From Stenotrophomonas sp. BIGb0135 (GTDB taxonomy: Bacteria; Pseudomonadota; Gammaproteobacteria; Xanthomonadales; Xanthomonadaceae), in assembly GCF_024810105.1 (NCBI RefSeq), contig NZ_JANUDX010000002.1, positions 186,001 to 250,000 on the forward strand: a stretch of 64,000 bases of DNA, written 5' to 3'. The notes below the pieces were generated by a model that saw nothing but the letters and a program-made list of their open reading frames with translations, had not been told where the DNA came from and ran no database searches. Made by a program: the position numbers and the translations under genes. Of the stretch, positions 26,394 to 34,592 are shown piece by piece (positions within the stretch are counted from its first letter, which is position 1; the number at the start of each line of letters is the position of its first letter).

Positions 26394-27035
26394 ATGATTC
26401 GCGTCTGCCTGGTCGACGACCAAACCCTGGTGCGGCAGGGAATCCGCTCGCTGCTGGCGCTGGATGCCGGTATCGAGGTGGTGGCCGAGGCCGCCGATGG
26501 CCGCCAGGCGGTCGAGCTGGTGCCGCAGGTGCGCCCGGACGTGGTGCTGATGGACATGCGCATGCCGGTGATGTCCGGCCTGGAGGCGCTGCAGATGCTG
26601 TCGCGGCTGGGCCAGCTGCCGCCCACCATCATCCTGACCACCTTCGACGACGACCAGCTGGTGCTGGCCGGGCTCAAGGCCGGGGCCAAGGGCTACCTGC
26701 TCAAGGATGTGACCCTGGACCAGCTGGTCGGTGCGATCCGCACCGTGGCCGACGGCGGCTCGCTGGTGCAGCCGGCGGTGACCCAGCGCCTGCTCTCCGG
26801 GCTGGAGCACATGCGCAACGAGTTCGTCAGCCTGGACCGGCCGGACCCGCTGACCGACCGCGAAACCGAGATCCTGCGCCTGATGGCCAGCGGTTTCTCC
26901 AACAAGGAGATCGCCAACTCGCTGGGCGTGGCCGAAGGCACGATCAAGAACCACGTGTCCAACATCCTGTCCAAACTGGGCGTGCGCGACCGGACCCGGG
27001 CGGTGCTGAAGGCCTTCGAGCTGCAACTGGTCTGA
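26394..27035 (+). CDS. NarL/FixJ-type response regulator
   Basis: 213 residues. Receiver domain 1-120 with acidic pocket DD (residues 8-9), phospho-acceptor Asp54 (VVLMDMRMPVMSG), Thr (ILTTFDD) and Lys (KGYLLKD). A LuxR-type HTH at about 145-205 has LTDRETEILRLMASGFSNKE and TIKNHVSNILSKLGVRDRT. A GAGGAG ribosome-binding site precedes the ATG. It is paired with the adjacent kinase and closest in style to DesR/LiaR regulators. Confidence 0.93.
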   Translation: MIRVCLVDDQTLVRQGIRSLLALDAGIEVVAEAADGRQAVELVPQVRPDVVLMDMRMPVMSGLEALQMLSRLGQLPPTIILTTFDDDQLVLAGLKAGAKGYLLKDVTLDQLVGAIRTVADGGSLVQPAVTQRLLSGLEHMRNEFVSLDRPDPLTDRETEILRLMASGFSNKEIANSLGVAEGTIKNHVSNILSKLGVRDRTRAVLKAFELQLV

Positions 27036-27065
27036 GCGGCCGCCGGACACGATCCTGAACATCCG

Positions 27066-27094
27066 CCGCAGCCCTTGTGCAGCAAGGGCTGCGG
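27066..27094 (+). terminator. Hairpin after the response regulator
   Basis: Perfect 11-bp stem CCGCAGCCCTT / AAGGGCTGCGG with a 7-base loop, 30 bases past the stop. No clear T-tract follows. The remaining sequence to 27317 holds no gene; it is AT-richer and presumably contains the promoter of the next gene. Confidence 0.5.
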
Positions 27095-27317
27095 GATGGT
27101 TCCGGGGCCCGTCGGCCGAATCCGGCAAAGAAATATTCCGCATCCGCTACGTGCTGACACGCGCGATGCGTTATCTTTCCGCTCCTTGTCTATGCAAAAC
27201 CGCTGCCGGCATGGAAACCGGTGCGCCAATCCTGATCTACAACACCCGCGAAGCCTGCTAGGATTGGCGCTTCGCTTCAATCAACCCGGCCGTGGGATCG
27301 GCCCCGGAGACTCCTGA

Positions 27318-28397
27318 ATGACCCGTATTATCGAGTTCCTGATCGCCTTGGGGATCGTGGCTGGCCTGTTCGTCATCATTGGCGTATGTCTGCCGGGCGA
27401 GCGCCATATTTCCGAAAGCATCGAGACCAACCGCAAGATGACGATCGTGTACGACACGGTCAACAGCCTGCGCCGCTTCAAGGACTGGAACCCGCTCTTG
27501 CTGCGCGATCCCGCCGTTGAACTGAAGCTGTCCGGCCCCGCGGCCGGCGTTGGTGCACGCCTGGACTACGTCTCCAAGGATAGTTCCCTGGGCGAAGGTA
27601 GCTGGGAGATCACCGGTTCTGAGAAGAACAAGCTGGTGTCGATCAACATCGAGGATGCCACCAAGGGCCACGACAAGAAGACCAGCTTCACCCTCGAGCC
27701 GACCGGCAAGGGTGGCCGCAACGTCAAGATCACCCAGGACTACAGCGTCAAGTACGGCTTCAACCTGTTTGGTCGTTACGCCGGCCTGTACGTCAGCCGC
27801 CACATCGGTGACGACCTGAAGCTGGGCCTGTCGCGCATGGCCAACATGCTGGCCACCGTGCCGAACATCGACTACCGCACCGCGGAAGCCCCGCTGACCG
27901 ACCTGGCCATCGTGGACGTCCCGGCCGAAGACCTGCTGGTGGTCACCGCCGGCAACGTCGACCGCGGCCAGGAGACCATCACCAAGTCGATCCATGACAA
28001 CCAGGAATGGATCAAGCGCGTGATGGAGGCCAACAACCTCGAAGCCGCCGGCCCGTTCCGGATCATCACCACCGACTTCGGCCAGGAGAAGTACGCCTTC
28101 GACGTGGCCCAGCCGGTGAAGAAGAAGGGTGCTGAAGGCGCGACTGCCGAAGCCCTGACCGTGAAGATCGACGGTGGTGCCCCGGTCAAGTACGTGCACG
28201 TTGCCCCGCACCGTTCGGCGCATGCGGCCTACACCGGCCACATGGCTGGCCTGGACATCGCCCGTAACGCCCTGCGTGCGTGGTCGGTGACCAACGGCAA
28301 CGAAGTGATCGACCGTCCGTACGAGTCCTGGAAGGACGGCGTGGACAAGTCGTTCACCGCCGACGGCACGTACGACATCTACTGGGCCGTCAAGTAA
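27318..28397 (+). CDS. Membrane-anchored SRPBCC / GyrI-like effector-binding domain protein
   Basis: 359 residues. The N-terminal hydrophobic helix (about 5-25, FLIALGIVAGLFVIIGVC) acts as signal anchor. Residues ~30-180 resemble a polyketide-cyclase/START-like fold (SLRRFKDWNPLLLRDPAVEL). Residues ~190-355 match the GyrI-like small-molecule-binding domain (VPAEDLLVVTAGNVDRGQET; YVHVAPHRSAHAAYTGHMAG). Such two-domain proteins are common in Xanthomonadaceae, with unknown ligand. Codon choice is less GC3-biased than in neighbours and Lys content is high, typical of a well-expressed protein. A strong terminator follows. Confidence 0.75.
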   Translation: MTRIIEFLIALGIVAGLFVIIGVCLPGERHISESIETNRKMTIVYDTVNSLRRFKDWNPLLLRDPAVELKLSGPAAGVGARLDYVSKDSSLGEGSWEITGSEKNKLVSINIEDATKGHDKKTSFTLEPTGKGGRNVKITQDYSVKYGFNLFGRYAGLYVSRHIGDDLKLGLSRMANMLATVPNIDYRTAEAPLTDLAIVDVPAEDLLVVTAGNVDRGQETITKSIHDNQEWIKRVMEANNLEAAGPFRIITTDFGQEKYAFDVAQPVKKKGAEGATAEALTVKIDGGAPVKYVHVAPHRSAHAAYTGHMAGLDIARNALRAWSVTNGNEVIDRPYESWKDGVDKSFTADGTYDIYWAVK

Positions 28398-28430
28398 ACC
28401 GACGGTTGACGTGATGTAACGCACGACGAA

Positions 28431-28463
28431 AAACGCGCCGCTCCCTGCGGCGCGTTTTTTTTT
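28431..28463 (+). terminator. Rho-independent terminator
   Basis: Stem AAACGCGCCG / CGGCGCGTTT with a 7-base loop followed by a run of T. Confidence 0.93.
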
Positions 28464-28499
28464 GGCTCCGATCGCGGAGCGCCCTGGAAGGAAGTCCGC

Positions 28500-28871
28500 A
28501 TGCTCAACCTGGAACGACGTGCACGCAAACCCTCACTGCTGGCGTGCCTGGGCGGGCTGCTGGCGGCCACCGCCGTGGGCCTGTCCGCCTATGCCTCGCA
28601 CGGCATCGCCGAGCCATTGGCCCAGTCACACGTGAACACCGCCGCGCTGTATGCATTCGGCCACGGCATCGCACTGGCCGTGCTGGGCCCGACCCAGCAG
28701 AACAGCGTCGGCAAGCTGGCCTTGTACGTGCTGCTGCTGGGCACGCTGCTGTTCTCCGGCAGCCTGGTGGCCGGCGCGCTCTGGCAGCTGAGCACCGGGC
28801 TGGCGCCGGTGGGGGGCAGTGCGCTGATGCTGGGCTGGGTCGTGTACGGCCTGAACGCACTGCGCCGCTGA
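28500..28871 (+). CDS. DUF423 family small membrane protein
   Basis: 123 residues with four hydrophobic segments. The family hallmark near the N-terminus (GLLAATAVGLSAYASHGIAE, usually GAFGAHG-like) and LLLGTLLFSGSLVAGALWQL in the third helix are visible. Function unknown. The stop is separated by one base from the start of the glycosylase gene, so they are co-transcribed. Confidence 0.82.
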   Translation: MLNLERRARKPSLLACLGGLLAATAVGLSAYASHGIAEPLAQSHVNTAALYAFGHGIALAVLGPTQQNSVGKLALYVLLLGTLLFSGSLVAGALWQLSTGLAPVGGSALMLGWVVYGLNALRR

Positions 28872-28872
28872 C

Positions 28873-29547
28873 ATGCCCCGCTTCCGGCGTGGCTTCGATG
28901 TAGAGCAGGCGCACGACTGGCTCAGTCGTCGCGACCGCCGGCTGGGGACGTGGATGAAGCGGCTGGGCCCGATCGCGGCGCAGCCCGGCTGGTCGACGTC
29001 GTTTGATCCGGTCGATGCACTGGCGCGCGCGATCCTGTTCCAGCAGCTCAGCGGCAAGGCCGCCTCGACCATCGTTGGCCGGGTGGAGGTCGCGATCGGC
29101 AGCGCGCGCCTGCACGCCGACACGCTGGCCCGCGTCGATGACGCCGCGTTGCGCGTCTGCGGGGTATCGGGCAACAAGACGCTGGCACTGCGCGATCTGG
29201 CCCGGCGCGAGGCCGCCGGGGAGATCCCCGACCTGCGCCGGATGTCGGTGATGGAGCACGATGCCATCATCGACGCACTGGTGCCGATCCGCGGCATCGG
29301 CCGCTGGACGGTGGAGATGATGTTGATGTTCCGGCTGGGGCGGCCGGACATCCTGCCGGTGGATGACCTCGGTATCCGCAAGGGCGCCCAGCGCGTGGAC
29401 AAGGCCGAGACCCTGCCCACGCCCAAGGCGCTGCTGGCGCGTGGCGAGCGCTGGGGGCCGTACCGCACTTACGCCAGCCTGTATCTGTGGCGGATCGCCG
29501 ATTTCAGCGTGGCCGCGAAAGAAGCCACCCGGCGCTCACAGGAGTGA
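28873..29547 (+). CDS. DNA-3-methyladenine glycosylase II (AlkA-like)
   Basis: Base-excision repair glycosylase removing alkylated purines, 224 residues. The helix-hairpin-helix is seen as LVPIRGIGRWTVEMMLMFRL, and the catalytic Asp is probably Asp165 in ILPVDDLGIRKG; absence of a Lys in the HhH makes it monofunctional, as in AlkA. It lacks the N-terminal beta domain of E. coli AlkA, so it is the short form. The last 12 bases overlap the convergent minus-strand gene. Confidence 0.87.
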   Translation: MPRFRRGFDVEQAHDWLSRRDRRLGTWMKRLGPIAAQPGWSTSFDPVDALARAILFQQLSGKAASTIVGRVEVAIGSARLHADTLARVDDAALRVCGVSGNKTLALRDLARREAAGEIPDLRRMSVMEHDAIIDALVPIRGIGRWTVEMMLMFRLGRPDILPVDDLGIRKGAQRVDKAETLPTPKALLARGERWGPYRTYASLYLWRIADFSVAAKEATRRSQE

Positions 29548-29997
29548 GCGGGCGCGGGTGTGGCGATGATGGGCGAAGATTGCCCAGGTGCCGTGCAGGC
29601 AGACCAGCGTGCCAACCGCGATGACGGCCAGCAGGGTCCGGTCGGGACGGCCGGGCATGCTCAGCTGGACCATCAGGTACCCCGCGCAGAACACCAGGGC
29701 CAGGCAGGCGGCGATGCGGCTGCGACGATGGATGCCATAGCCCAGCCCCAGGTAAAGCGCGGCGATCACCAGCGTGATGCCGGCAAACAGGCCGGCCTTG
29801 GCCACGCCGTCCGCCGGGGAGGTCACCCCGCCCATGCCCACGCCCGCGGCCATGAAGGCATGGAACACCGCCAGGCACGCGGCAAGCGCCCACATCCGCG
29901 TGATCGGACTGGCCAGCGCGCGCAGCGTCAGCCGGCGCCGGCGCTGGAGGCCCGGCAGCGGTGCCGGTAGGCCGGCCTGGTAGGGGTTGTCGTCCAT
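29536..29997 (-). CDS. Small membrane protein, PYQA-start paralogue 2
   Basis: 153 residues with a cytoplasmic start MDDNPYQAGLPAPLPG, then four hydrophobic segments. It resembles the upstream neighbour in start (M-acidic-acidic..PYQA), a Pro-rich stretch, an R-P/S-I-T-x-M-W entry into helix 1, and a C-terminal H..H/R-Y-containing basic tail, so the two look like paralogues. The ATG at 29997 is preferred to the GTG at 30009, which overlaps the upstream stop, because it aligns with the paralogue. No function can be given. Confidence 0.65.
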   Translation of the reverse strand: MDDNPYQAGLPAPLPGLQRRRRLTLRALASPITRMWALAACLAVFHAFMAAGVGMGGVTSPADGVAKAGLFAGITLVIAALYLGLGYGIHRRSRIAACLALVFCAGYLMVQLSMPGRPDRTLLAVIAVGTLVCLHGTWAIFAHHRHTRARSLL

Positions 29998-30005
29998 GAC
30001 CCGGT

Positions 30006-30542
30006 TCACTCGGTCGGCGCCGGCCTGGCGGCGAACGCCGGGTCATCACTCAGGCGCGGACGCGGCGGCAAGTGCCTGGCCCGGGCGATGTAGCGATGCG
30101 CGGTGAATGTCTCCATGGTCCCGCGGATCATCACGAACGTGACGATGATGGTCATGAACAGGCCGGTGGTCGGCGCGCGCTGCCCGGTGACGAAAGTCAG
30201 CACCTGTCCAAAGAGGTAGTAGGCCAGAAGCACGCATGCGGCAGCGCGGCTGCGCTTGCGCAGGCCCCAGGCCGTGCCCAGATACAGGCCCAGATCGAAC
30301 AGCAGTCCACCGCCCATCAAAGCGGCCGATAACGGTGGGGGGGCGATGCCCGCGGGCTTCAGGAGTTGCATCACCGCATACACAAGCCCGGCCAGCGAAA
30401 TCGCCGCCAGGATCAGGGCGACGACCCACATGGCCGTGATCGGGCGGCTGATCTCCGCCGGCAGCCTGACCGGCGGGGCAGCGCTCGATGCCGGTGCGGG
30501 CGGTGCGCTGCCGGGGGCCTGGTAGGGACTGGAATCTTCCAT
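30006..30542 (-). CDS. Small membrane protein, PYQA-start paralogue 1
   Basis: 178 residues. MEDSSPYQAPGSAPPAPASS is followed by SRPITAMWVVALILAAISLA and three further hydrophobic segments, then a basic Pro/Arg tail. It starts 28 bases after the VanY-like gene and ends next to the paralogue, so it is probably the seventh gene of the SPFH operon. Function unknown. Confidence 0.65.
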   Translation of the reverse strand: MEDSSPYQAPGSAPPAPASSAAPPVRLPAEISRPITAMWVVALILAAISLAGLVYAVMQLLKPAGIAPPPLSAALMGGGLLFDLGLYLGTAWGLRKRSRAAACVLLAYYLFGQVLTFVTGQRAPTTGLFMTIIVTFVMIRGTMETFTAHRYIARARHLPPRPRLSDDPAFAARPAPTE

Positions 30543-30570
30543 GATTGCGGATCCTGTTGGAGGTGGGGCG

Positions 30571-31380
30571 TCAGCCGGCGCCTGCGCGCCAGCACCAGTG
30601 CCACGGCTCGTAGACGATGCCGTGCGGGTTGTCGCGCGGGTAGCTCAGCTGCAGGCCAAACCTGCCCGCGTGCTGCAGCAGCCAGGCGAAGGCGGCCGTG
30701 TGTTCGAAGCGCTCTTCGGCCGGTGGCTCGCCGGGCGTGCCGATGTCCAGCGCGAAGCCGCTGTGGTGCTCGCTGTAGCCCGGTGCTGCGTTGACCTTGA
30801 GGATGTCGGCCACCTGCAGGCCACGCGCGCGCTTGCGCTCGAAAATGCCCAGCTGGTAGGCGTGGCTGCGGTAGCCGGAGATCGCATCCAGTGCGATGCC
30901 GTCCATTGCCGCGGCACGTTGCATGCGTTGCCAGCTGCGCGCGGCGTCACGCCGCAGCCACAGCGGTCGCCGGTAGCGGTCGAAACCGGCCAGGCTGAGC
31001 TGGGTCGGCTCGGCTTCCAGCGCCAGGCCGGTGGCGTCTTCATAGGCCGCGGCGTCGATGCCCAGCTGGCCCAGGCGCTGCTGCAGCCCGTTCAGCGGAA
31101 GCAGGCTTTCACGGGTCTCGCTGCGACCGTGTCGTGCCCAGTGTTGATCCAGCGCGTCCAAGGCGGCTTCGATGCCTTCCTCGCGCATCAGGCGCGGCAC
31201 CAGCGGCAGCACGCCGTGCGCGGTGGCCACCGCGAGATAGCGGCCATCACGCTTGCGCCGCAACACCCACTGCGCCTGGGCGAGGGCGCGCGCATCGGCG
31301 TTGCTGCGCGCGCGCAGCACGCCGCCGGGCCACAGCTCGATGTCGGCGGTGTTGATCAGCAGGGCAGGGGCGCGGCGCAT
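30571..31380 (-). CDS. D-alanyl-D-alanine carboxypeptidase, VanY/M15B family
   Basis: 269 residues with the M15B catalytic domain in the second half: AISGYRSHAYQLGIFERK, the zinc motif SEHHSGFALDIG (SxHxxGxAxD) and the last ligand in VYEPWHWCW. It trims the terminal D-Ala of peptidoglycan stems or hydrolyses D,D-dipeptides. The N-terminal ~100 residues are an extension not seen in minimal VanY proteins, and no signal peptide is visible, which is unusual for a cell-wall enzyme. The ATG at 31380 is chosen; it lies 10 bases past the preceding gene. Confidence 0.85.
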   Translation of the reverse strand: MRRAPALLINTADIELWPGGVLRARSNADARALAQAQWVLRRKRDGRYLAVATAHGVLPLVPRLMREEGIEAALDALDQHWARHGRSETRESLLPLNGLQQRLGQLGIDAAAYEDATGLALEAEPTQLSLAGFDRYRRPLWLRRDAARSWQRMQRAAAMDGIALDAISGYRSHAYQLGIFERKRARGLQVADILKVNAAPGYSEHHSGFALDIGTPGEPPAEERFEHTAAFAWLLQHAGRFGLQLSYPRDNPHGIVYEPWHWCWRAGAG

Positions 31381-31390
31381 GGGCCCCAGC

Positions 31391-31945
31391 TTAGTGCCTG
31401 CCGGCGGGCGCGGCCAGCGCCCGCAGTGCATCCAGCAGGACGCGCGGCTGCTCCGGACTGATCAGCAGCGCGCTGCCATCGCGCAGCGGCAGATACAGCA
31501 CGCGGCTGCGGTCGGTGAGCAGGCAGAACGCCTTGCTGCGGTCGCGCAGGCGGTAGTGCCCGGACTTGAAGCCGGGCATGGCATAGCCGTTGGTCTTGAT
31601 GCCGGGGTCGAGGCTGCCGTGTTCGGCCAGGTCCACTACCCGTGCGCGCTCCAGGTGCATGTCCTGCACCGCTACCCGCTTGCGGTAGAAGGTGGACACC
31701 ACCTCCAGCGTATCGCCCTGCAGGTGGATGCGGCGGCGGAAGAACCCCCAGCTCAGCACCGCGGTGACCAGCGCCAGGAACGGCAGGGTGAGGCCGAGTT
31801 CGTGCGGCGTGCGCTGGTTCGATTGCAGCGTGGTGGCGGCGATCAGCGCCGCCGCACCGAGCATCGGCACCCACAGCCAGAGCAGGCGCCAGACCGGGGC
31901 GGGCGCGACGGCAACGTCCCTGGCGGTCTCCTTCGCGGTGCTCAT
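31391..31945 (-). CDS. Membrane protein with PH-like domain
   Basis: 184 residues: two closely spaced hydrophobic helices (VPMLGAAALIAATTL; LGLTLPFLALVTAVLSWGFF), then a mostly beta C-terminal part (GDTLEVVSTFYRKRVAVQDM; LPLRDGSALLISPEQPRVLL) like the bacterial PH-like domains that follow membrane pairs. The ATG overlaps the stop of the preceding hydrolase gene by four bases (ATGA), showing translational coupling. Confidence 0.7.
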   Translation of the reverse strand: MSTAKETARDVAVAPAPVWRLLWLWVPMLGAAALIAATTLQSNQRTPHELGLTLPFLALVTAVLSWGFFRRRIHLQGDTLEVVSTFYRKRVAVQDMHLERARVVDLAEHGSLDPGIKTNGYAMPGFKSGHYRLRDRSKAFCLLTDRSRVLYLPLRDGSALLISPEQPRVLLDALRALAAPAGRH

Positions 31946-33240
31946 GGCTGCGCTCCGATCCACGCGGCAACGTCATCGATCAGTGCCGGCAGCACGTGCC
32001 CGGGCTGGCTGTATTCCTGCAATGAGCCGGGACCGTCGCCGGCAATGCCCAGGTGGTTCAGCGCCGGATAGTGCTGGAAGCTGGCGTTGCGGCGACCCGA
32101 CAGCCCGCGCTGCCATAGCTGCCAGTCGGTCTCGGTCACCTGGAAATCGCGGCCGCCCTGCAGCAGCAGCATCGGCAGCGGGGATGCCCGGGCATCGGCC
32201 ACCGGATCGATCGCGTCGAAGGCGCGCCAGTAGCTGGCCGGCTGGCGCAGGGGCAGGTCGGCCGGCGCCACCGGGGCATCGCTGCGTGCGGCGGCGATCT
32301 GGCGGTCCAGTGTGTCCAGGAAGGCCTGTTCGTCGGGGGTGATGCGGCCATCCAGGCCCAGCAGGTAGCGGTTCTGCTCGGGCAGCAGGGTCAGCAGCGA
32401 TCGTGCCGGTGCCGCCCACAGCACCAGGCCGGCCACCTTGCCGGACTGCCGGGCGATACGCGGCGCCAGCATGCCCCCCTGGCTGTGCCCCATGACATAG
32501 ACGTGGCGAGGGTCGATGCCCGCCTGTGCCGCGAGCGTGGCCACGGCGGCGACGGCATCGTGGGTGGTTTCGTCGTCCATGGTGTAGGCGTCGCCGCTGA
32601 ACGCCTGGGGCCGCACGCGGGTGCGCTTGTCGTAGCGCAGCACCGCGATGCCATGCGCGGCCAGGCCGCGCGCCACGTCCAGGAACGGGCGGTTGGCGCC
32701 GATGGTCTCATCGCGGTCCTGCGGCCCCGAGCCGTGCACCAGGACCACCGCGCGCAGCGGGGCGGTGCCGCCGTGCGGCCGCGCCAGCAGGCCGGGCAGC
32801 GGGCCACCGGCGGTCACGATGTCCAGCGGCACTTCGCGATAGCGCGCGTCGGCGGGTACCGGCGGCGCCGCGGGCTCGGCCGGCTTGAAGAACAGCCCGG
32901 CGATCCGGCCCTGCGCGTCCACCACCACGGTGGCCGCGACGGTGCCCGCGGCGAACTGCAGCGGCTGCGTCACCACGTGGGGGCGTTCGCTGGTGGAGAT
33001 GACCTCGGCCGCACCGCGGCCACGTGGTTCGCCGAACGACCGCCACAAGGCCAGCAGGCCCGGGGCGGGCGCGGCGCTGGCCATTTCCGGGGTGAACATC
33101 GCCACCGCGGCGGCACCGTCACCGGCCTGCAGGTGGTCCAGCAGTTGCGTGGCGACCTGTGCGGGTGGCGTGGCGGCCGAGGCGGCCAGCGCCAGCGTGG
33201 ACAGCAGCAGCGCTGCGCTGCGCCGGAGCAGGTTGGCCAT
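31942..33240 (-). CDS. Exported alpha/beta hydrolase with N-terminal DUF3887-like domain
   Basis: 432 residues: signal peptide (about 1-22), a DUF3887-like small domain (residues ~25-115, GDGAAAVAMFTPEMASA), then an alpha/beta hydrolase. The oxyanion region VVLVHGSGPQDRDETIG, nucleophile GHSQGG, acid GGRDFQV and His in YPALNHLGI are all present. Esterase- or peptidase-like activity is likely; the substrate is unknown. It starts one base past the DUF4177 gene and overlaps the PH-like gene by four bases. Confidence 0.82.
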   Translation of the reverse strand: MANLLRRSAALLLSTLALAASAATPPAQVATQLLDHLQAGDGAAAVAMFTPEMASAAPAPGLLALWRSFGEPRGRGAAEVISTSERPHVVTQPLQFAAGTVAATVVVDAQGRIAGLFFKPAEPAAPPVPADARYREVPLDIVTAGGPLPGLLARPHGGTAPLRAVVLVHGSGPQDRDETIGANRPFLDVARGLAAHGIAVLRYDKRTRVRPQAFSGDAYTMDDETTHDAVAAVATLAAQAGIDPRHVYVMGHSQGGMLAPRIARQSGKVAGLVLWAAPARSLLTLLPEQNRYLLGLDGRITPDEQAFLDTLDRQIAAARSDAPVAPADLPLRQPASYWRAFDAIDPVADARASPLPMLLLQGGRDFQVTETDWQLWQRGLSGRRNASFQHYPALNHLGIAGDGPGSLQEYSQPGHVLPALIDDVAAWIGAQP

Positions 33241-33241
33241 C

Positions 33242-33418
33242 CTAGATCTCCTTCTTGAAGATCAGCACCGCCACGCCCATCGGCTGGGTCTGCAGCACGT
33301 TCACCAGTTCCCAGCCGAGCTGGCCGTGGCGATTGAGTTCGGTCTGCATGTCGTCGGACTTCAGCCCCGTCCAGGACGGTTTCACCTCGACGGTGAGGTA
33401 GCTCCAGCGTTTGCTCAT
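33242..33418 (-). CDS. DUF4177 family small protein
   Basis: 58 residues, beginning [18 protein letters not shown] and with ELNRHGQLGWELVNVLQTQ in the middle: the aromatic N-terminal strand plus LN..G..GWELV is the DUF4177 pattern. No function is known. It overlaps the upstream ribbon-helix-helix gene by ATGA and precedes the hydrolase by one base. Confidence 0.75.
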   Translation of the reverse strand: MSKRWSYLTVEVKPSWTGLKSDDMQTELNRHGQLGWELVNVLQTQPMGVAVLIFKKEI

Positions 33419-33594
33419 TGCTTGCTCTCCTTGCTCGAATCGGGTTTGGGAAGGCGGCCGGCCTTGCGCAGGGCATCGCGCAGCACGTACTCGATCTGCG
33501 CATTGGCGCTGCGCAGTTCGTCATCGGCCCAGCGCTGCAACGCCGCGAGGATGTCGGCGTTGATCCGCAGCGGGTAGGCTTTCTTCTCGCTCAT
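33415..33594 (-). CDS. Arc-like ribbon-helix-helix protein
   Basis: 59 residues: [40 protein letters not shown], then a basic tail. A beta strand with alternating YPLRI followed by two helices with the N-x-Q-I-E turn is the Arc/MetJ ribbon-helix-helix pattern, so it is a predicted dimeric DNA-binding protein. It starts three bases after the SPFH gene. A perfect palindrome upstream of the operon (34500-34516) is a plausible target, which would make it an autoregulator. Confidence 0.75.
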   Translation of the reverse strand: MSEKKAYPLRINADILAALQRWADDELRSANAQIEYVLRDALRKAGRLPKPDSSKESKQ

Positions 33595-33597
33595 GGC

Positions 33598-34467
33598 TCA
33601 GTACAGCGACCCGGCATTGACCACCGGCTGGGTGCCGCGGTCCGAACACAGCACCACCAGCAGGTTGCTGACCATGTTGGCCTTGCGTTCTTCATCCAGC
33701 TGCACCACGCCGCTCTTCTGCAGCTCGGCCAGCGCCATTTCGACCATGCCCACCGCGCCGGCGACGATCCGCGTGCGGGCGGCGATCACCGCGTTGGCCT
33801 GCTGGCGCTGCAGCATCGCCTGGGCGATTTCAGGGGCATAGGCGAGGTGGCTGATGCGTGCATCGATCACCTGCACGCCGGCATCGGCCAGGCGTTCGGC
33901 CAGTTCGTCCTTGAGGTGTTGGGAGATCTCCGCTGCGTGGCTGCGCAGTGACAGCTGGCCGTCCTCGTGCTGGTCGTAGGGGTAGCTGGTGGCCATCGCA
34001 CGCAGCGCGGACTCGGACTGGATGTGCACGAAGCTTTCGTAGTCGTCCACGTTGTAGACGGCCTCGGAGGCATCCACCACCTGCCACACGATCACCGCGG
34101 CGATCTCGATCGGGCTGCCGTCCAGCTCGTTGACCTTGAGCTTGCCGCTTTCGAAGTTGCGCACGCGCTGGCTGACCTTCTTCTTGTTGAAGAACGGGTT
34201 GTTCCAGCGCAGGCCGTTGTCCTTGACCGTGCCCACGTACTTGCCGAACAGGCTGAGTACGGCGGCCTGGTTGGGCTGCACGGTGTACAGGCCGGTCAGG
34301 CTGAGCAGGGCCACCGCCGCCAGCAGCAGGCCGCCCAGGATCAGCGCCAGGTTGGGGTCGCCGCGCTGCACCCCGGCCACGAACAGCCAGATCGCCAGCG
34401 CGGTCAGGGCTAGCACCAGCAGCAGGAACGGCAGGCCGGACAGCGAGCGGATGGGCTTCTCTTTCAT
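33598..34467 (-). CDS. SPFH/Band 7 (stomatin-like) membrane protein
   Basis: 289 residues: two N-terminal membrane helices (about 12-32 and 40-60), then an SPFH domain ([60 protein letters not shown]) and a helical C-terminal part ([20 protein letters not shown]). Such proteins form membrane-microdomain scaffolds. It is the first gene of the operon that runs down to about 29.5 kb. The ATG is at 34467. Confidence 0.88.
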   Translation of the reverse strand: MKEKPIRSLSGLPFLLLVLALTALAIWLFVAGVQRGDPNLALILGGLLLAAVALLSLTGLYTVQPNQAAVLSLFGKYVGTVKDNGLRWNNPFFNKKKVSQRVRNFESGKLKVNELDGSPIEIAAVIVWQVVDASEAVYNVDDYESFVHIQSESALRAMATSYPYDQHEDGQLSLRSHAAEISQHLKDELAERLADAGVQVIDARISHLAYAPEIAQAMLQRQQANAVIAARTRIVAGAVGMVEMALAELQKSGVVQLDEERKANMVSNLLVVLCSDRGTQPVVNAGSLY

Positions 34468-34499
34468 GGCGGGGCGTCCTTGGGGTTATGTCATCGAAA

Positions 34500-34516
34500 G
34501 ATATCAAATTGATATC
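34500..34516. promoter_or_regulatory. Perfect palindrome upstream of the SPFH operon
   Basis: GATATCAAATTGATATC: arms GATATCAA and TTGATATC around a single central base, 33 bases before the SPFH start and about 75 before purT on the other strand. It is strikingly AT-rich for this genome. It is a candidate operator for the ribbon-helix-helix protein of this operon, inferred from proximity and symmetry. Confidence 0.55.
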
Positions 34517-34592
34517 AGGTTGCAAGCGGATGGCCGGGCGGGGGCCGGCAGGCCGTAAAATGCCCTCCCGCCCCTGACGCCCCGGAATCCCC

